A DNA stretch of 5,553 nt from Sulfuricellaceae bacterium (GCA_019911985.1 JAIOJO010000252.1:1-5553), one strand, 5' to 3'; shown: positions 1-5,538, numbered from the stretch's first letter. Notes: generated from the letters alone by a model not told the origin. Made by a program: numbers and translations.

Positions 1-392
1 CAGATTTCGTTCACCAGCTTTCCTTCCCGGTAAACCAGCACATAACGCACCTTGATGGCGGCCTTGCCCTTGAATTCCACGTTGGCGCTCACGGTCGCGC
101 CCTTGGGATTGGCGCTTTCTTCCAATTTAGCCACGCTGAGCTCCAGCTTGCCCTGCGACTGGGTGAATTTGCTCCAGACCGCTTTCAGGCTGTCGCTGCC
201 GCTATACGCTCCGTCCAAGGGGCCGCCCACCCACTGCAATACCGCGCCGTCGGCGTAGCCATTCATGATTTGCGCCACATCGCCGGCGGCGATAGCCTTG
301 AAGTGGGCGCTCGCGTCTTCGGCAGGGCCGGCCAGGACAGCGCCGGAAAGGGAAAACAGGATAGCGGCTTTCGCCAGGTTGCGTATAAACAT
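1..392 (-). CDS. Secreted SnoaL-like / NTF2-fold protein, 3' end cut off by window edge
   Basis: 130 codons are visible before the window edge; the C-terminus is missing. The first ~21 residues form a Sec signal peptide: a basic start (MFIRNLAK), a hydrophobic core, and a likely cleavage after AVLA-21 before GPAEDA. The mature part (HFKAIAAGD at 30-38, then YADGAVLQWVGG, then Y-S-G-S-D-S-L-K, and late K-V-R-Y-V-L-V-Y-R-E-G-K) has the order expected of a small cone-shaped SnoaL/DUF4440/NTF2-like domain. Such domains bind small ligands or act as minor enzymes, and no substrate can be named here. The start is well supported: GAGGAG (399-404) lies 6 nt upstream of the ATG at 392. A terminator separates it from mgtE, so it is probably transcribed on its own, but I see no convincing promoter in 393-492. 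Fold assignment is by overall resemblance; periplasmic location is inferred from the signal peptide. Confidence 0.75.
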   Translation of the reverse strand, partial: MFIRNLAKAAILFSLSGAVLAGPAEDASAHFKAIAAGDVAQIMNGYADGAVLQWVGGPLDGAYSGSDSLKAVWSKFTQSQGKLELSVAKLEESANPKGATVSANVEFKGKAAIKVRYVLVYREGKLVNEI

Positions 393-492
393 GTTCGACT
401 CCTCAATTCGTTTCAATGGGAACTACATTGGAGTAAACACGGTACATCGCGATTTATTCCCCGCCGCGACGACTATTTTTCTTGGCCGCCGG

Positions 493-537
493 AAAAAACC
501 CTCGAAACCCGCGCCAGGCCGGGGTTTATCTAGGGTT
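493..537 (-). terminator. Intrinsic terminator of mgtE, beginning inside its stop codon
   Basis: Read on the minus strand, AACCCT (537-532) pairs with AGGGTT (502-497), and inside it AAACCC (527-522) pairs with GGGTTT (510-505). The loop is 11 nt, with small internal bulges. The descending arm runs straight into a run of six T (498-493). The ascending arm starts within the mgtE TGA (539-537). This should end the corA-mgtE transcript and insulate the downstream SnoaL-like gene. Seen directly; activity is inferred. Confidence 0.6.
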
Positions 538-1970
538 CAGACGAGGTATATCGACGCCAGCCCGAGGAAAATGAAGAAGCCCATGCTGTCGGTCGTGGCG
601 GTCAGCAGCACGCTCGACCCCATGGCCGGGTCGCGGCCCAGCTTGTGCATGCCCAGCGGAATGAACACGCCGACCAGGGCCGCCACGAGAATATTCAGCA
701 TCATCGCTCCGGTCATCACGACCCCGAGCGGGACGCTCTTGTAGAGCAGGAAGGCGAGGAATCCGGTAATACTTCCCCACAGCACGCCATGGAGCAGGCT
801 CAAGTAGATCTCCTTGGCGATCAGTTTGCGCAGGTTGCCGCCGTTGATTTGGCCCAAGGCCAGGGCGCGGATGATCAGCGCCGCCGTTTGGTTGCCGGAG
901 TTCCCGCCGATACCGGCGACAATCGGCATCAGCGCGGCGAGGGCGTCCAGCTTCTCGATGGTGCCCTCGAAGGCGCCCACCACCCGTGAGGCAATAAAGG
1001 CGGTCACCAAGTTGATGACCAGCCAGGCCCAGCGGTTTTGCAGGCTTTTCCAAACCGACGCGAATAAATCCTCTTCCTGCCGGAGGCCGGCCATGGACAG
1101 CATGTCGCTGTCGAATTCGCCGCTGATGTGGTGTATCACCTCGTCCACCGACAAGCGGCCCAGCAAGCGGTTGCGGGAATCGACCACCGGCACGGTGATT
1201 AAGTCGTAACGCTCGAAGGCCTTCGCCGCTTCGTCCGCCAAATCTTCGGGGCGGAAGGAAACGGCATCGGTCGCCATGTTGTCGCGGACCAGCGATTCGG
1301 CTTCGCCGGTCAGCAGGCGGTTGACCGGCAATATCCCCTTGAATAGGCCTTTGCGGTCCACGACGAAGAGCTTGTCGGTGTGGCTCGGCAAATCACCCAA
1401 ACGGCGCAGGTAACGCAGGACGGCTTCCAGTTTCACGTCGTCGCGGATGGAGACGTACTCGAAATTCATCAGGCTGCCCACGGAGCCCTCGGGATAGGAC
1501 ATCACCGACTGGAGTTGCGCCTTGTCCTCGCCATCCATCGAATCGACCAGCTCGGAGAACGTCGCGCTAGGCAGATCGGGCGCCAAATCGGCGAGTTCGT
1601 CGGTGTCGAGATCTTCCGTGGCGGCGAGTATCTCCTTGTGATCCATTTCCGCAAGCAGGGATTCCCGCACCGCGTCGGAAACCTCAAGCAGGATTTCGCC
1701 GCGCCTTTTCGGCTTGACCATTTCCCATAAAATGAGCCGGTCGTCGAAAGGCAGCGTTTCCAGCACATAAGCCAAATCGGCGGGATGCAGCAGGTCCAGC
1801 TTGAGTTTAAGCTCGACGATATTCTGCTTATGCACGAGCGATTCCACCAAGTTGCGCTTTTGCATGTCCTGGCGGTGCACCAGCGCCTCGACCACTTTTT
1901 GTTTGTTCAGCAGTTTCAGGATTTCCTGCAACTGCTCGTGCAGGCGCGCGTTGTGGTTGGCTGCCGTCAT
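537..1970 (-). CDS. mgtE: Magnesium transporter MgtE
   Basis: 477 aa inner-membrane Mg2+ channel/transporter. Layout follows the family: an N-terminal helical domain (about 20-155), a CBS pair (about 165-285, including S-Y-P-E-G-S-V-G-S-L-M and the second CBS segment D-L-I-T-V-P-V-V-D) acting as the cytoplasmic Mg2+ sensor that gates the pore, and a C-terminal membrane domain (about 315-477) with five expected helices. The pore signature GIGGNSGNQ (353-361) and the conserved acidic residue in the last helix (D461 in T-T-D-S-M-G-F, matching the selectivity aspartate of Thermus MgtE by my alignment) are present. It is somewhat longer than the ~450 aa Thermus protein because of an extra N-terminal helix with two similar stretches, V-V-E-A-L-V-H-R-Q and L-V-E-S-L-V-H-K-Q, which is familiar in proteobacterial MgtE. 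An in-frame stop at 1985-1983 makes the ATG at 1970 the earliest start. There is no clear Shine-Dalgarno, so coupling to corA, which ends 25 nt upstream, is plausible. Confidence 0.95.
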   Translation of the reverse strand: MTAANHNARLHEQLQEILKLLNKQKVVEALVHRQDMQKRNLVESLVHKQNIVELKLKLDLLHPADLAYVLETLPFDDRLILWEMVKPKRRGEILLEVSDAVRESLLAEMDHKEILAATEDLDTDELADLAPDLPSATFSELVDSMDGEDKAQLQSVMSYPEGSVGSLMNFEYVSIRDDVKLEAVLRYLRRLGDLPSHTDKLFVVDRKGLFKGILPVNRLLTGEAESLVRDNMATDAVSFRPEDLADEAAKAFERYDLITVPVVDSRNRLLGRLSVDEVIHHISGEFDSDMLSMAGLRQEEDLFASVWKSLQNRWAWLVINLVTAFIASRVVGAFEGTIEKLDALAALMPIVAGIGGNSGNQTAALIIRALALGQINGGNLRKLIAKEIYLSLLHGVLWGSITGFLAFLLYKSVPLGVVMTGAMMLNILVAALVGVFIPLGMHKLGRDPAMGSSVLLTATTDSMGFFIFLGLASIYLV

Positions 1971-1995
1971 GATGCGCGGAACTCAGGCCGATGAA

Positions 1996-2979
1996 TCATA
2001 GCCAGCCTTTTCTCTTGAAATACCAGAAAGGCAGGATCGAAGAACACACCATCAGCATCAAGGCGTAAAAATAGCCGTACTCCCACTGCAATTCGGGAAT
2101 AATTTTGAAGTTCATGCCGTAAATACTGGCGATCAGCGTCGGCGGCATCAGCCCCGTGGCCGCAACGGTGAAGAGTTTGATGATGTTGTTTTGCTCGATG
2201 TTGATCATGCCCAAGGTAGCGTCCAGCATGAAATTCACCTTGTTGGACAGATAAACGGCATGGTCATTCAGGGGTAGCACGTCGGAAGCCAGCACCCGTA
2301 AGCGGGTTTTATTCGACTCGTCCTGGAACGCGCGGGTTTGCGTGAGGAAAACGAACAGCCGGCTGGAGCTGAGCAGGCTTTCGTAAACCTTGGACGCCAT
2401 ATCGCCCATCAGGCCGATACGGCGAAGTATGTCGTGGAAGGCATTTCCTTGCGGTTTTTCGTTGCGGAAAATCGCATTGGAGATCGCGTCGCGTTCCGCG
2501 CCTATGGTGACCAGTATGTCGGAGACGTACTCGACGATCCCCTCCAATAGCCCGACATAGAGAACCTCCGCCGACGAGCACATGCCGGCCTGCAGCGCGG
2601 CTTCGGAAGAAAATCGCCGGAACGGCTCGACCTCGCCGTAACGCAGCGTAATCATCGTGTCGCTCACGAGGATAAAAGTCACGTCGATATTTTTCGGGGC
2701 GTCGGGAGCGTTGCGGCTGATAACGGTCAGGGTGGCGTAAATGGCGGAATTAACCTGCCGGAAACGCACCGACGATTCAATCTCCTGGATTTCGTCCCGG
2801 GTTGGAATTTCAATTCCATAAGCGCGTTCGATCAGCGCTTTTTCTTCGTTGCTTGGCGTGTCGAGGTCGATCCAAACGAGGTTGGCGAGCTTTCCCTGAA
2901 AATCCGCCGCTTTTTTTAGGCCGTACTGGTCGAAAGTATAGGTTTTTATCACAACAAGGCCCTCGCGAACATTCGGCAT
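1996..2979 (-). CDS. corA: Magnesium/cobalt transporter CorA
   Basis: 327 aa from ATG 2979, or 318 aa from a GTG at 2952; E. coli CorA is 316 aa. CorA is a pentameric inner-membrane Mg2+ channel that can also pass Co2+ and Ni2+. A large cytoplasmic N-terminal domain (about 11-265), including T-R-D-E-I-Q-E-I-E, leads through a long helix to TM1 (about 268-288). TM1 ends in the diagnostic YGMN (287-290), whose GMN forms the selectivity filter. The external loop has I-P-E-L where many members have MPEL. TM2 (about 303-321) ends in a basic tail, K-R-K-G-W-L. All core elements look intact. mgtE follows after 25 nt on the same strand, giving a likely two-gene Mg2+ operon. The 5' region has a candidate promoter and a palindrome, described separately. 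The start is uncertain: residues 1-9 look unlike family N-termini, whereas I-K-T-Y-T-F just after the GTG resembles a typical beginning. Confidence 0.95.
   Translation of the reverse strand: MPNVREGLVVIKTYTFDQYGLKKAADFQGKLANLVWIDLDTPSNEEKALIERAYGIEIPTRDEIQEIESSVRFRQVNSAIYATLTVISRNAPDAPKNIDVTFILVSDTMITLRYGEVEPFRRFSSEAALQAGMCSSAEVLYVGLLEGIVEYVSDILVTIGAERDAISNAIFRNEKPQGNAFHDILRRIGLMGDMASKVYESLLSSSRLFVFLTQTRAFQDESNKTRLRVLASDVLPLNDHAVYLSNKVNFMLDATLGMINIEQNNIIKLFTVAATGLMPPTLIASIYGMNFKIIPELQWEYGYFYALMLMVCSSILPFWYFKRKGWL
2950..2964 (-). promoter_or_regulatory. Ribosome binding site with alternative GTG start of corA
   Basis: On the minus strand GAGGG (2964-2960) sits 7 nt upstream of GTG (2952-2950), which is codon 10 of the long corA reading frame. 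Starting here gives a protein beginning (M)IKTYTF, which fits CorA family N-termini better than MPNVREGLV. The upstream ATG (2979-2977) has only a weak AGGG about 4 nt before it. I consider the GTG at least as likely; a proteomic N-terminus would decide. Confidence 0.5.
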
Positions 2980-2998
2980 CCATCCCTATGCCGATATT

Positions 2999-3027
2999 AT
3001 TTTTCACCGACCCGCGCAGTCTATCAA
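2999..3027 (-). promoter_or_regulatory. Candidate sigma70 promoter for corA-mgtE
   Basis: Minus-strand TTGATA (3027-3022; 5 of 6 to the -35 consensus) and AAAAAT (3004-2999; 4 of 6 to the -10 consensus) are separated by 17 nt. Transcription would begin around 2992, giving a leader of only ~15 nt before ATG 2979 or ~40 nt before GTG 2952. That short leader favours the GTG start slightly. AT-rich DNA further upstream (3040-3060) holds other weak -10-like matches, so this is only one candidate. Confidence 0.3.
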
Positions 3028-3067
3028 ACCCGCCGTAAAACTGGAAATTAATATGAATATGCGAAGC

Positions 3068-3089
3068 TTACCATGAAATGTTCATGTAA
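3068..3089. repeat. 22-nt near-palindrome upstream of corA, possible operator
   Basis: CATGAA (3072-3077) and TTCATG (3081-3086) form a perfect inverted repeat with a 3-nt spacer. Outward it continues as TTAC/GTAA if one extra C at 3071-3072 is allowed as a bulge. It lies about 40 bp upstream of the candidate corA -35, in AT-rich non-coding DNA, where a dimeric regulator could bind. No known regulator's consensus is recognised. It is not followed by a T-run in either direction, so it is not a terminator. Confidence 0.35.
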
Positions 3090-3099
3090 CAATTAAACT

Positions 3100-3135
3100 A
3101 AAAATCCGAAAATCACGGCCCCGTGAACAGCCGTG
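3100..3135 (-). terminator. Possible intrinsic terminator downstream of mtgA
   Basis: On the minus strand CACGGC (3135-3130) pairs with GCCGTG (3119-3114) across a 10-nt loop, followed by ATTTTCGGATTTTT (3113-3100). The 6-bp GC-rich stem with interrupted T-runs is a moderate match to a Rho-independent terminator. It would stop aroE-mtgA transcripts that pass through the MITE-like element before they reach corA. It may be the original mtgA terminator, now 350 nt from the stop because of the insertion. Confidence 0.4.
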
Positions 3136-3218
3136 CAAGTCGCGGCGAAATCCGACGGACACGGCAAGGCTTCTGCACTATGCAATTCGGCGCAAACTCC
3201 CGGCAACGGAAGCCCTTA

Positions 3219-3485
3219 GAAGCTGTTTTAATAAATCCTGAACCCGCGCCGGCGGCAAGCGGGTTTCAGGGCGCGACGCGGGTCGCGCGGTTTGGTTATT
3301 CCAAACAAGCGGCCCGCAACAAAGCCCTGGAGCTCGCTTGCCACCGGCCCGGAGGGTTGAGGCGCTAAGCCCGCGAGGGCGTCGTTACGGCTCGCTGATT
3401 TGGAATAACCAAACCGCGCTCGCCGCGCCTAGCCCTCACAGACTTAGCGCCTCAACGCGGGCTCAGGATTTATTAAAACAGCTTC
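3219..3485. mobile_element. 267-bp MITE-like non-autonomous element with 30-bp terminal inverted repeats and TTA flanks
   Basis: The outer ends 3219-3248 and 3456-3485 are inverted repeats matching at 29 of 30 positions (one A/G difference at 3242). Each begins GAAGCTGTTTTAATAAATCC. TTA lies directly outside each end (3216-3218 and 3486-3488), as expected of a 3-bp target duplication. The right TTA is the mtgA stop codon (TAA on the minus strand). No credible reading frame, transposase or ribosome site is present, so it would have to be moved in trans. A 3-bp T-N-A duplication is known for some IS5-family groups, but the ends do not match an IS I can name. The interior is GC-rich and dense in inverted repeats (next entry), unlike the AT-rich DNA on its corA side. 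A structured regulatory element or a solo remnant of a larger IS are alternatives; near-identical long ends plus a target duplication make a mobile origin most likely. Confidence 0.7.
3249..3456. repeat. Interleaved inverted repeats inside the MITE-like element
   Basis: Three inverted-repeat pairs interlock in the order B C B' D C' D'. B: 3249-3261 with 3335-3347 (12 of 13). C: 3285-3305 with 3399-3419 (perfect 21 of 21, each arm itself containing TTTGG-TTATT-CCAAA, a small hairpin). D: 3356-3369 with 3443-3456 (perfect 14), extended by GAGGGC 3375-3380 with 3432-3437 after a 5-nt stretch in which only some positions match. Local hairpins also occur: 3238-3247 with 3259-3269 (one bulge) and GCGCGAC 3271-3277 with GTCGCGC 3282-3288. 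Because the pairs cross, they cannot all form in one simple nested fold. Either alternative structures, pseudoknot-like pairing, or repeated inverted duplication during the element's history would explain them. Confidence 0.65.
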
Positions 3486-4181
3486 TTAAGGCACCTGAGC
3501 CGAATTCATGCGCGCCAGGATAATTTCCGTGCGGCGCTGCAGCCCGCGCCCGTTGCGATGAGCGTCGAAGTAGCGCGGGTTCGGCACCATCGCAGCCAGC
3601 TTGGCCGCCTGCTCCGGGCCGAGGCTGGCGGCACTGCTGTGATAATAATGCCGGGCGGCCGCTTCGGCGCCGAAAATGCCGTTACCCCACTCGATCACAT
3701 TGAGATAAATCTCGAAAATACGCCGCTTGCTCATCAACTTTTCAAGCATCACGGTCACCGCCGCCTCTTCCAGCTTGCGCCAGGGCGTGCGGCTGCTCGA
3801 AAGGAACAAATTCTTCGCGAGTTGCTGGCTGATCGTGGAACCGCCGGCGACGATCTTGCCTTTTTTCAGGTTCTTCTCGTAAGCCTTCTGAATTCCCTCC
3901 CAATCGAAACCGTCGTGATCGAGAAATTTTGCGTCCTCGGCGGCAACCAATGCGCGCTTGAGGTTGCCGGAAATGCGGCTATAAGGAACCCAGCGGTGCT
4001 GCAACTCCGCGTCCGGGTTCTTGCCTTGCAGTACCTCTAGGCGCTGCTCCATGAAAGAACTCTTGGAAGGGTTATGGTCTATCCACCACCACACGTGTCC
4101 CAGCAACCATAACTGGTACAGCAAAACCACCAGGAACAGCAGCGCGAAACCGCGCCACAACAGGCGCCACAGGGTTCTCAT
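3486..4181 (-). CDS. mtgA: Monofunctional biosynthetic peptidoglycan glycosyltransferase MtgA
   Basis: 231 aa (E. coli MtgA is ~240). It is a GT51 enzyme that polymerises lipid II into glycan strands at the outer face of the inner membrane, without a transpeptidase domain. One N-terminal transmembrane anchor spans about 9-33. The GT51 motifs occur in order: AAEDAKFLDHDGFDW (80-94, catalytic Glu82), GGSTISQQLAKN (113-124), R-K-L-E-E (135-139), KRRIFEIYLNVIEWG (152-166) and A-A-M-V-P-N-P (196-202). The set is complete, so the enzyme should be active. ATG 4181 overlaps the aroE TGA as ATGA, and the protein then starts M-R-T-L-W-R-L-L directly before the anchor. A longer reading frame from 4235 would only add a charged leader lying inside aroE and is rejected. 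The stop codon TAA (3488-3486) doubles as the TTA flank of the adjacent MITE-like element, so insertion left the protein unchanged. Confidence 0.95.
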   Translation of the reverse strand: MRTLWRLLWRGFALLFLVVLLYQLWLLGHVWWWIDHNPSKSSFMEQRLEVLQGKNPDAELQHRWVPYSRISGNLKRALVAAEDAKFLDHDGFDWEGIQKAYEKNLKKGKIVAGGSTISQQLAKNLFLSSSRTPWRKLEEAAVTVMLEKLMSKRRIFEIYLNVIEWGNGIFGAEAAARHYYHSSAASLGPEQAAKLAAMVPNPRYFDAHRNGRGLQRRTEIILARMNSAQVP

Positions 4182-5002
4182 GGCGCTTTCAGCAAGGCGA
4201 TCACCGGGGCGGTGTCGGGCCGCACGCCGCGCCACAGGAAGAAGGATTCGGCCGCCTGTTCCACCAGCATTCCCAGGCCGTCGGCCAGCCGCGCCGCGCC
4301 CTGCCCGCGCGCGAAGCGCAGAAAAGGGGTGTCCTTGCCGTACATCATGTCGTAGGCCAGCGCCCCGGCAGCAAATACACCCTGGGGTAGCGGCGGCAGT
4401 TCTTCATTGAGGCTGCTCGAAGTGGCATTGATTACCACGTCGAAAGTCTGGCCCGCCAGATCGTCATAGCCGCTGCCGGCAACGGCGCCGTAGGGGGCGA
4501 AATCGGAGGCCATGGCGAATGCCTTGCCGGCGGTGCGGTTGGCGATCACCAATGCTTGCGGCTGTTGTTGCAATAGCGGCAGAACAACCCCACGCGCCGC
4601 GCCGCCCGCGCCCATCAGCAAGATACGCTTGCCCGCCAAGGAAAATCCCAGATTGTGCACGATGTCGCGCACAAGCCCTGCGCCGTCAGTATTGTCCAGG
4701 TACAGATGGCCGTCGGCTTCACATTTGAGGGTGTTGACCGCCTGGGCAAGAGAGGCTCGCTCCGATAGTCGGTCGCCTTTCCGGGCCAGGGCGAAGGCTT
4801 CCAACTTAAAAGGCACCGTGACGTTCATTCCTCGGCCGCCTTGCTCGCGGAATGCCTGCACGGCGGCGGCAAAACCGTCGAGGGGCGCAAGAAGGGCTTC
4901 GTAACTCAAGTCCTGCCCCGTCTGCCGGGCAAATTCGGCGTGAATTCGGGGCGATTTACTGTGGGCAATGGGGTTGCCGATGACGGCGTAGCGGTCTGTC
5001 AT
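4178..5002 (-). CDS. aroE: Shikimate dehydrogenase (NADP+)
   Basis: 274 aa (E. coli AroE 272). Reduces 3-dehydroshikimate to shikimate with NADPH in the cytoplasm, the fourth step from DAHP toward chorismate and the aromatic amino acids. The N-terminal substrate domain has GNPIAHSKSP (9-18, shikimate-binding serines 15 and 17), NVTVPFK (60-66, catalytic Lys66), A-V-N (Asn90) and DNTDG (103-107, catalytic Asp106). The Rossmann domain has GAGGAARG (131-138) and NRT (155-157), the last typical of NADP(H) rather than NAD preference. DGLGMLVEQA (241-250) closes the active site with Gln249. Every key residue is present. ATG 5002 is chosen because it places YAVIGNP where the family has it; an upstream TTG at 5047 would overlap the terminator T-run and add 15 atypical residues. 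The ribosome site is weak. mtgA follows with a 4-nt ATGA overlap. Confidence 0.96.
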   Translation of the reverse strand: MTDRYAVIGNPIAHSKSPRIHAEFARQTGQDLSYEALLAPLDGFAAAVQAFREQGGRGMNVTVPFKLEAFALARKGDRLSERASLAQAVNTLKCEADGHLYLDNTDGAGLVRDIVHNLGFSLAGKRILLMGAGGAARGVVLPLLQQQPQALVIANRTAGKAFAMASDFAPYGAVAGSGYDDLAGQTFDVVINATSSSLNEELPPLPQGVFAAGALAYDMMYGKDTPFLRFARGQGAARLADGLGMLVEQAAESFFLWRGVRPDTAPVIALLKAP

Positions 5003-5035
5003 GATAATCGTTGCAAAAGAAGGATAGCGGTCGCC

Positions 5036-5041
5036 AGTATA
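5036..5041 (-). promoter_or_regulatory. Candidate -10 element for aroE-mtgA
   Basis: TATACT on the minus strand (5041-5036) matches the sigma70 -10 consensus at 5 of 6 and lies 33 nt upstream of the aroE ATG. It is just downstream of the rhodanese terminator, where a fresh start would be needed. There is no good -35: the spacer region is the terminator's T-run and stem, so an activator or a weak basal promoter is likely if it works at all. Confidence 0.35.
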
Positions 5042-5045
5042 AGGC

Positions 5046-5078
5046 AAAAAAACCGGCCCATCCGCTTATCCGGCGGGC
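5046..5078 (-). terminator. Intrinsic terminator after the rhodanese gene
   Basis: On the minus strand GCCCG (5078-5074) pairs with TGGGC (5060-5056) and CCG (5073-5071) with CGG (5064-5062). One A is bulged and the loop is 6 nt. CGG then leads into seven T (5052-5046). It starts 1 nt after the rhodanese stop codon. A GC-rich 8-bp stem followed by a T7 run is a good Rho-independent terminator, so the rhodanese gene probably ends its own transcript. Confidence 0.65.
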
Positions 5079-5079
5079 G

Positions 5080-5538
5080 TCAGCTTTGCACCCAGGGCAG
5101 TCCCGCCATTCGCCAGCCCCCCAACCGGCCACGCTGGCCAGAAGTGCCCTCGCGGTCGCCCTCGAAACCTTCCAGCACATTGTAGCAATCGCGGAAACCC
5201 GAGTGGGTCGCGGCAATGGCGGCCAAGTGGGAGCGATGGCCGCTGCGGCAGATAAACATCACCAAGGACTCGGGATCGACCTGTTGTTTCAGCGCTTCGA
5301 AGAAATGCTGGTTGAGCGCCCAATTCGGATAGTGTTGCCATTCGATCTGTACGCTGCCCGGAATCACGCCGACCAAATCCCACTCGGCGCGGGAACGCAC
5401 ATCCACCAAACAGACGCCGGGCAGATGATCTCTCAAGAAATGCGCTTCGCGGGGCAAGAGCGCGCCTTCATAGGGCAACTGCAAATCCTTGGCACGCTGT
5501 TGGGCCACCCGCAATATGTCGCTGACACTTTCTGGCAT
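5080..5538 (-). CDS. Single-domain rhodanese-like sulfurtransferase
   Basis: 152 aa, no signal peptide or membrane segment, so cytoplasmic. Rhodanese fold features: L-V-D-V-R (44-48), R-A-E-W (50-53), V-I-P-G-S-V-Q-I-E-W (58-67) and the active-site loop CRSGHRS (97-103) with catalytic Cys97. The six-residue loop is that of sulfurtransferases, not the longer loop of Cdc25-type phosphatases. The C-terminus (N-V-L-E-G-F-E-G-D at 120-128, then G-G-W-R-M-A-G-L-P-W) is typical of a proteobacterial single-domain group. The usual His before I-P-G is Val57 here; Cys and the basic loop are intact, so activity is expected. The physiological sulfur donor and acceptor are unknown, and the paralogues are too alike for a gene name. 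ATG 5538 is chosen: GAGG (5548-5545) lies 6 nt upstream, whereas the in-frame TTG at 5550 overlaps that site. The gene is complete, just inside the window edge. Confidence 0.92.
   Translation of the reverse strand: MPESVSDILRVAQQRAKDLQLPYEGALLPREAHFLRDHLPGVCLVDVRSRAEWDLVGVIPGSVQIEWQHYPNWALNQHFFEALKQQVDPESLVMFICRSGHRSHLAAIAATHSGFRDCYNVLEGFEGDREGTSGQRGRLGGWRMAGLPWVQS

Noticed and set aside
265..744. Plus-strand open frames over the start of the SnoaL-like gene and the end of mgtE
   Set aside because: They run antisense to two well-supported genes, cross a terminator and show no recognisable protein family. They are open only because of GC-rich codon bias.
1786..1920. Internal duplication in the MgtE N-terminus (V-V-E-A-L-V-H-R-Q and L-V-E-S-L-V-H-K-Q) as a novel domain
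   Set aside because: The same repeated helical pattern is, as I recall, usual for proteobacterial MgtE, so it is not special to this gene.
2980..3060. Mg2+-sensing riboswitch (M-box or mgtA-type leader) ahead of corA
   Set aside because: The space between the candidate promoter and the start is far too short, and I see no conserved riboswitch core in the upstream region.
3219..3485. Element read as a CRISPR remnant or a tRNA/attachment site
   Set aside because: The repeats are inverted and not regularly spaced direct repeats, and there is no cloverleaf, anticodon arm or integrase nearby.
3123..3523. Two plus-strand open frames covering the mtgA-corA gap and MITE-like element
   Set aside because: Their composition follows the inverted repeats, one runs antisense into mtgA, neither has a ribosome site, and the protein sequences are low-complexity Arg/Ala/Pro-rich.
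3558..4040. 160-residue plus-strand frame antisense to mtgA
   Set aside because: A shadow of mtgA, whose GT51 motifs are complete and in order.
4182..4235. Longer mtgA start at 4235
   Set aside because: It lies inside aroE and adds a charged leader before the membrane anchor; the ATGA start fits family length and architecture.
5003..5047. Longer aroE start at TTG 5047
   Set aside because: It would begin inside the terminator T-run and upstream of the -10-like site, and adds 15 residues before the conserved family N-terminus.
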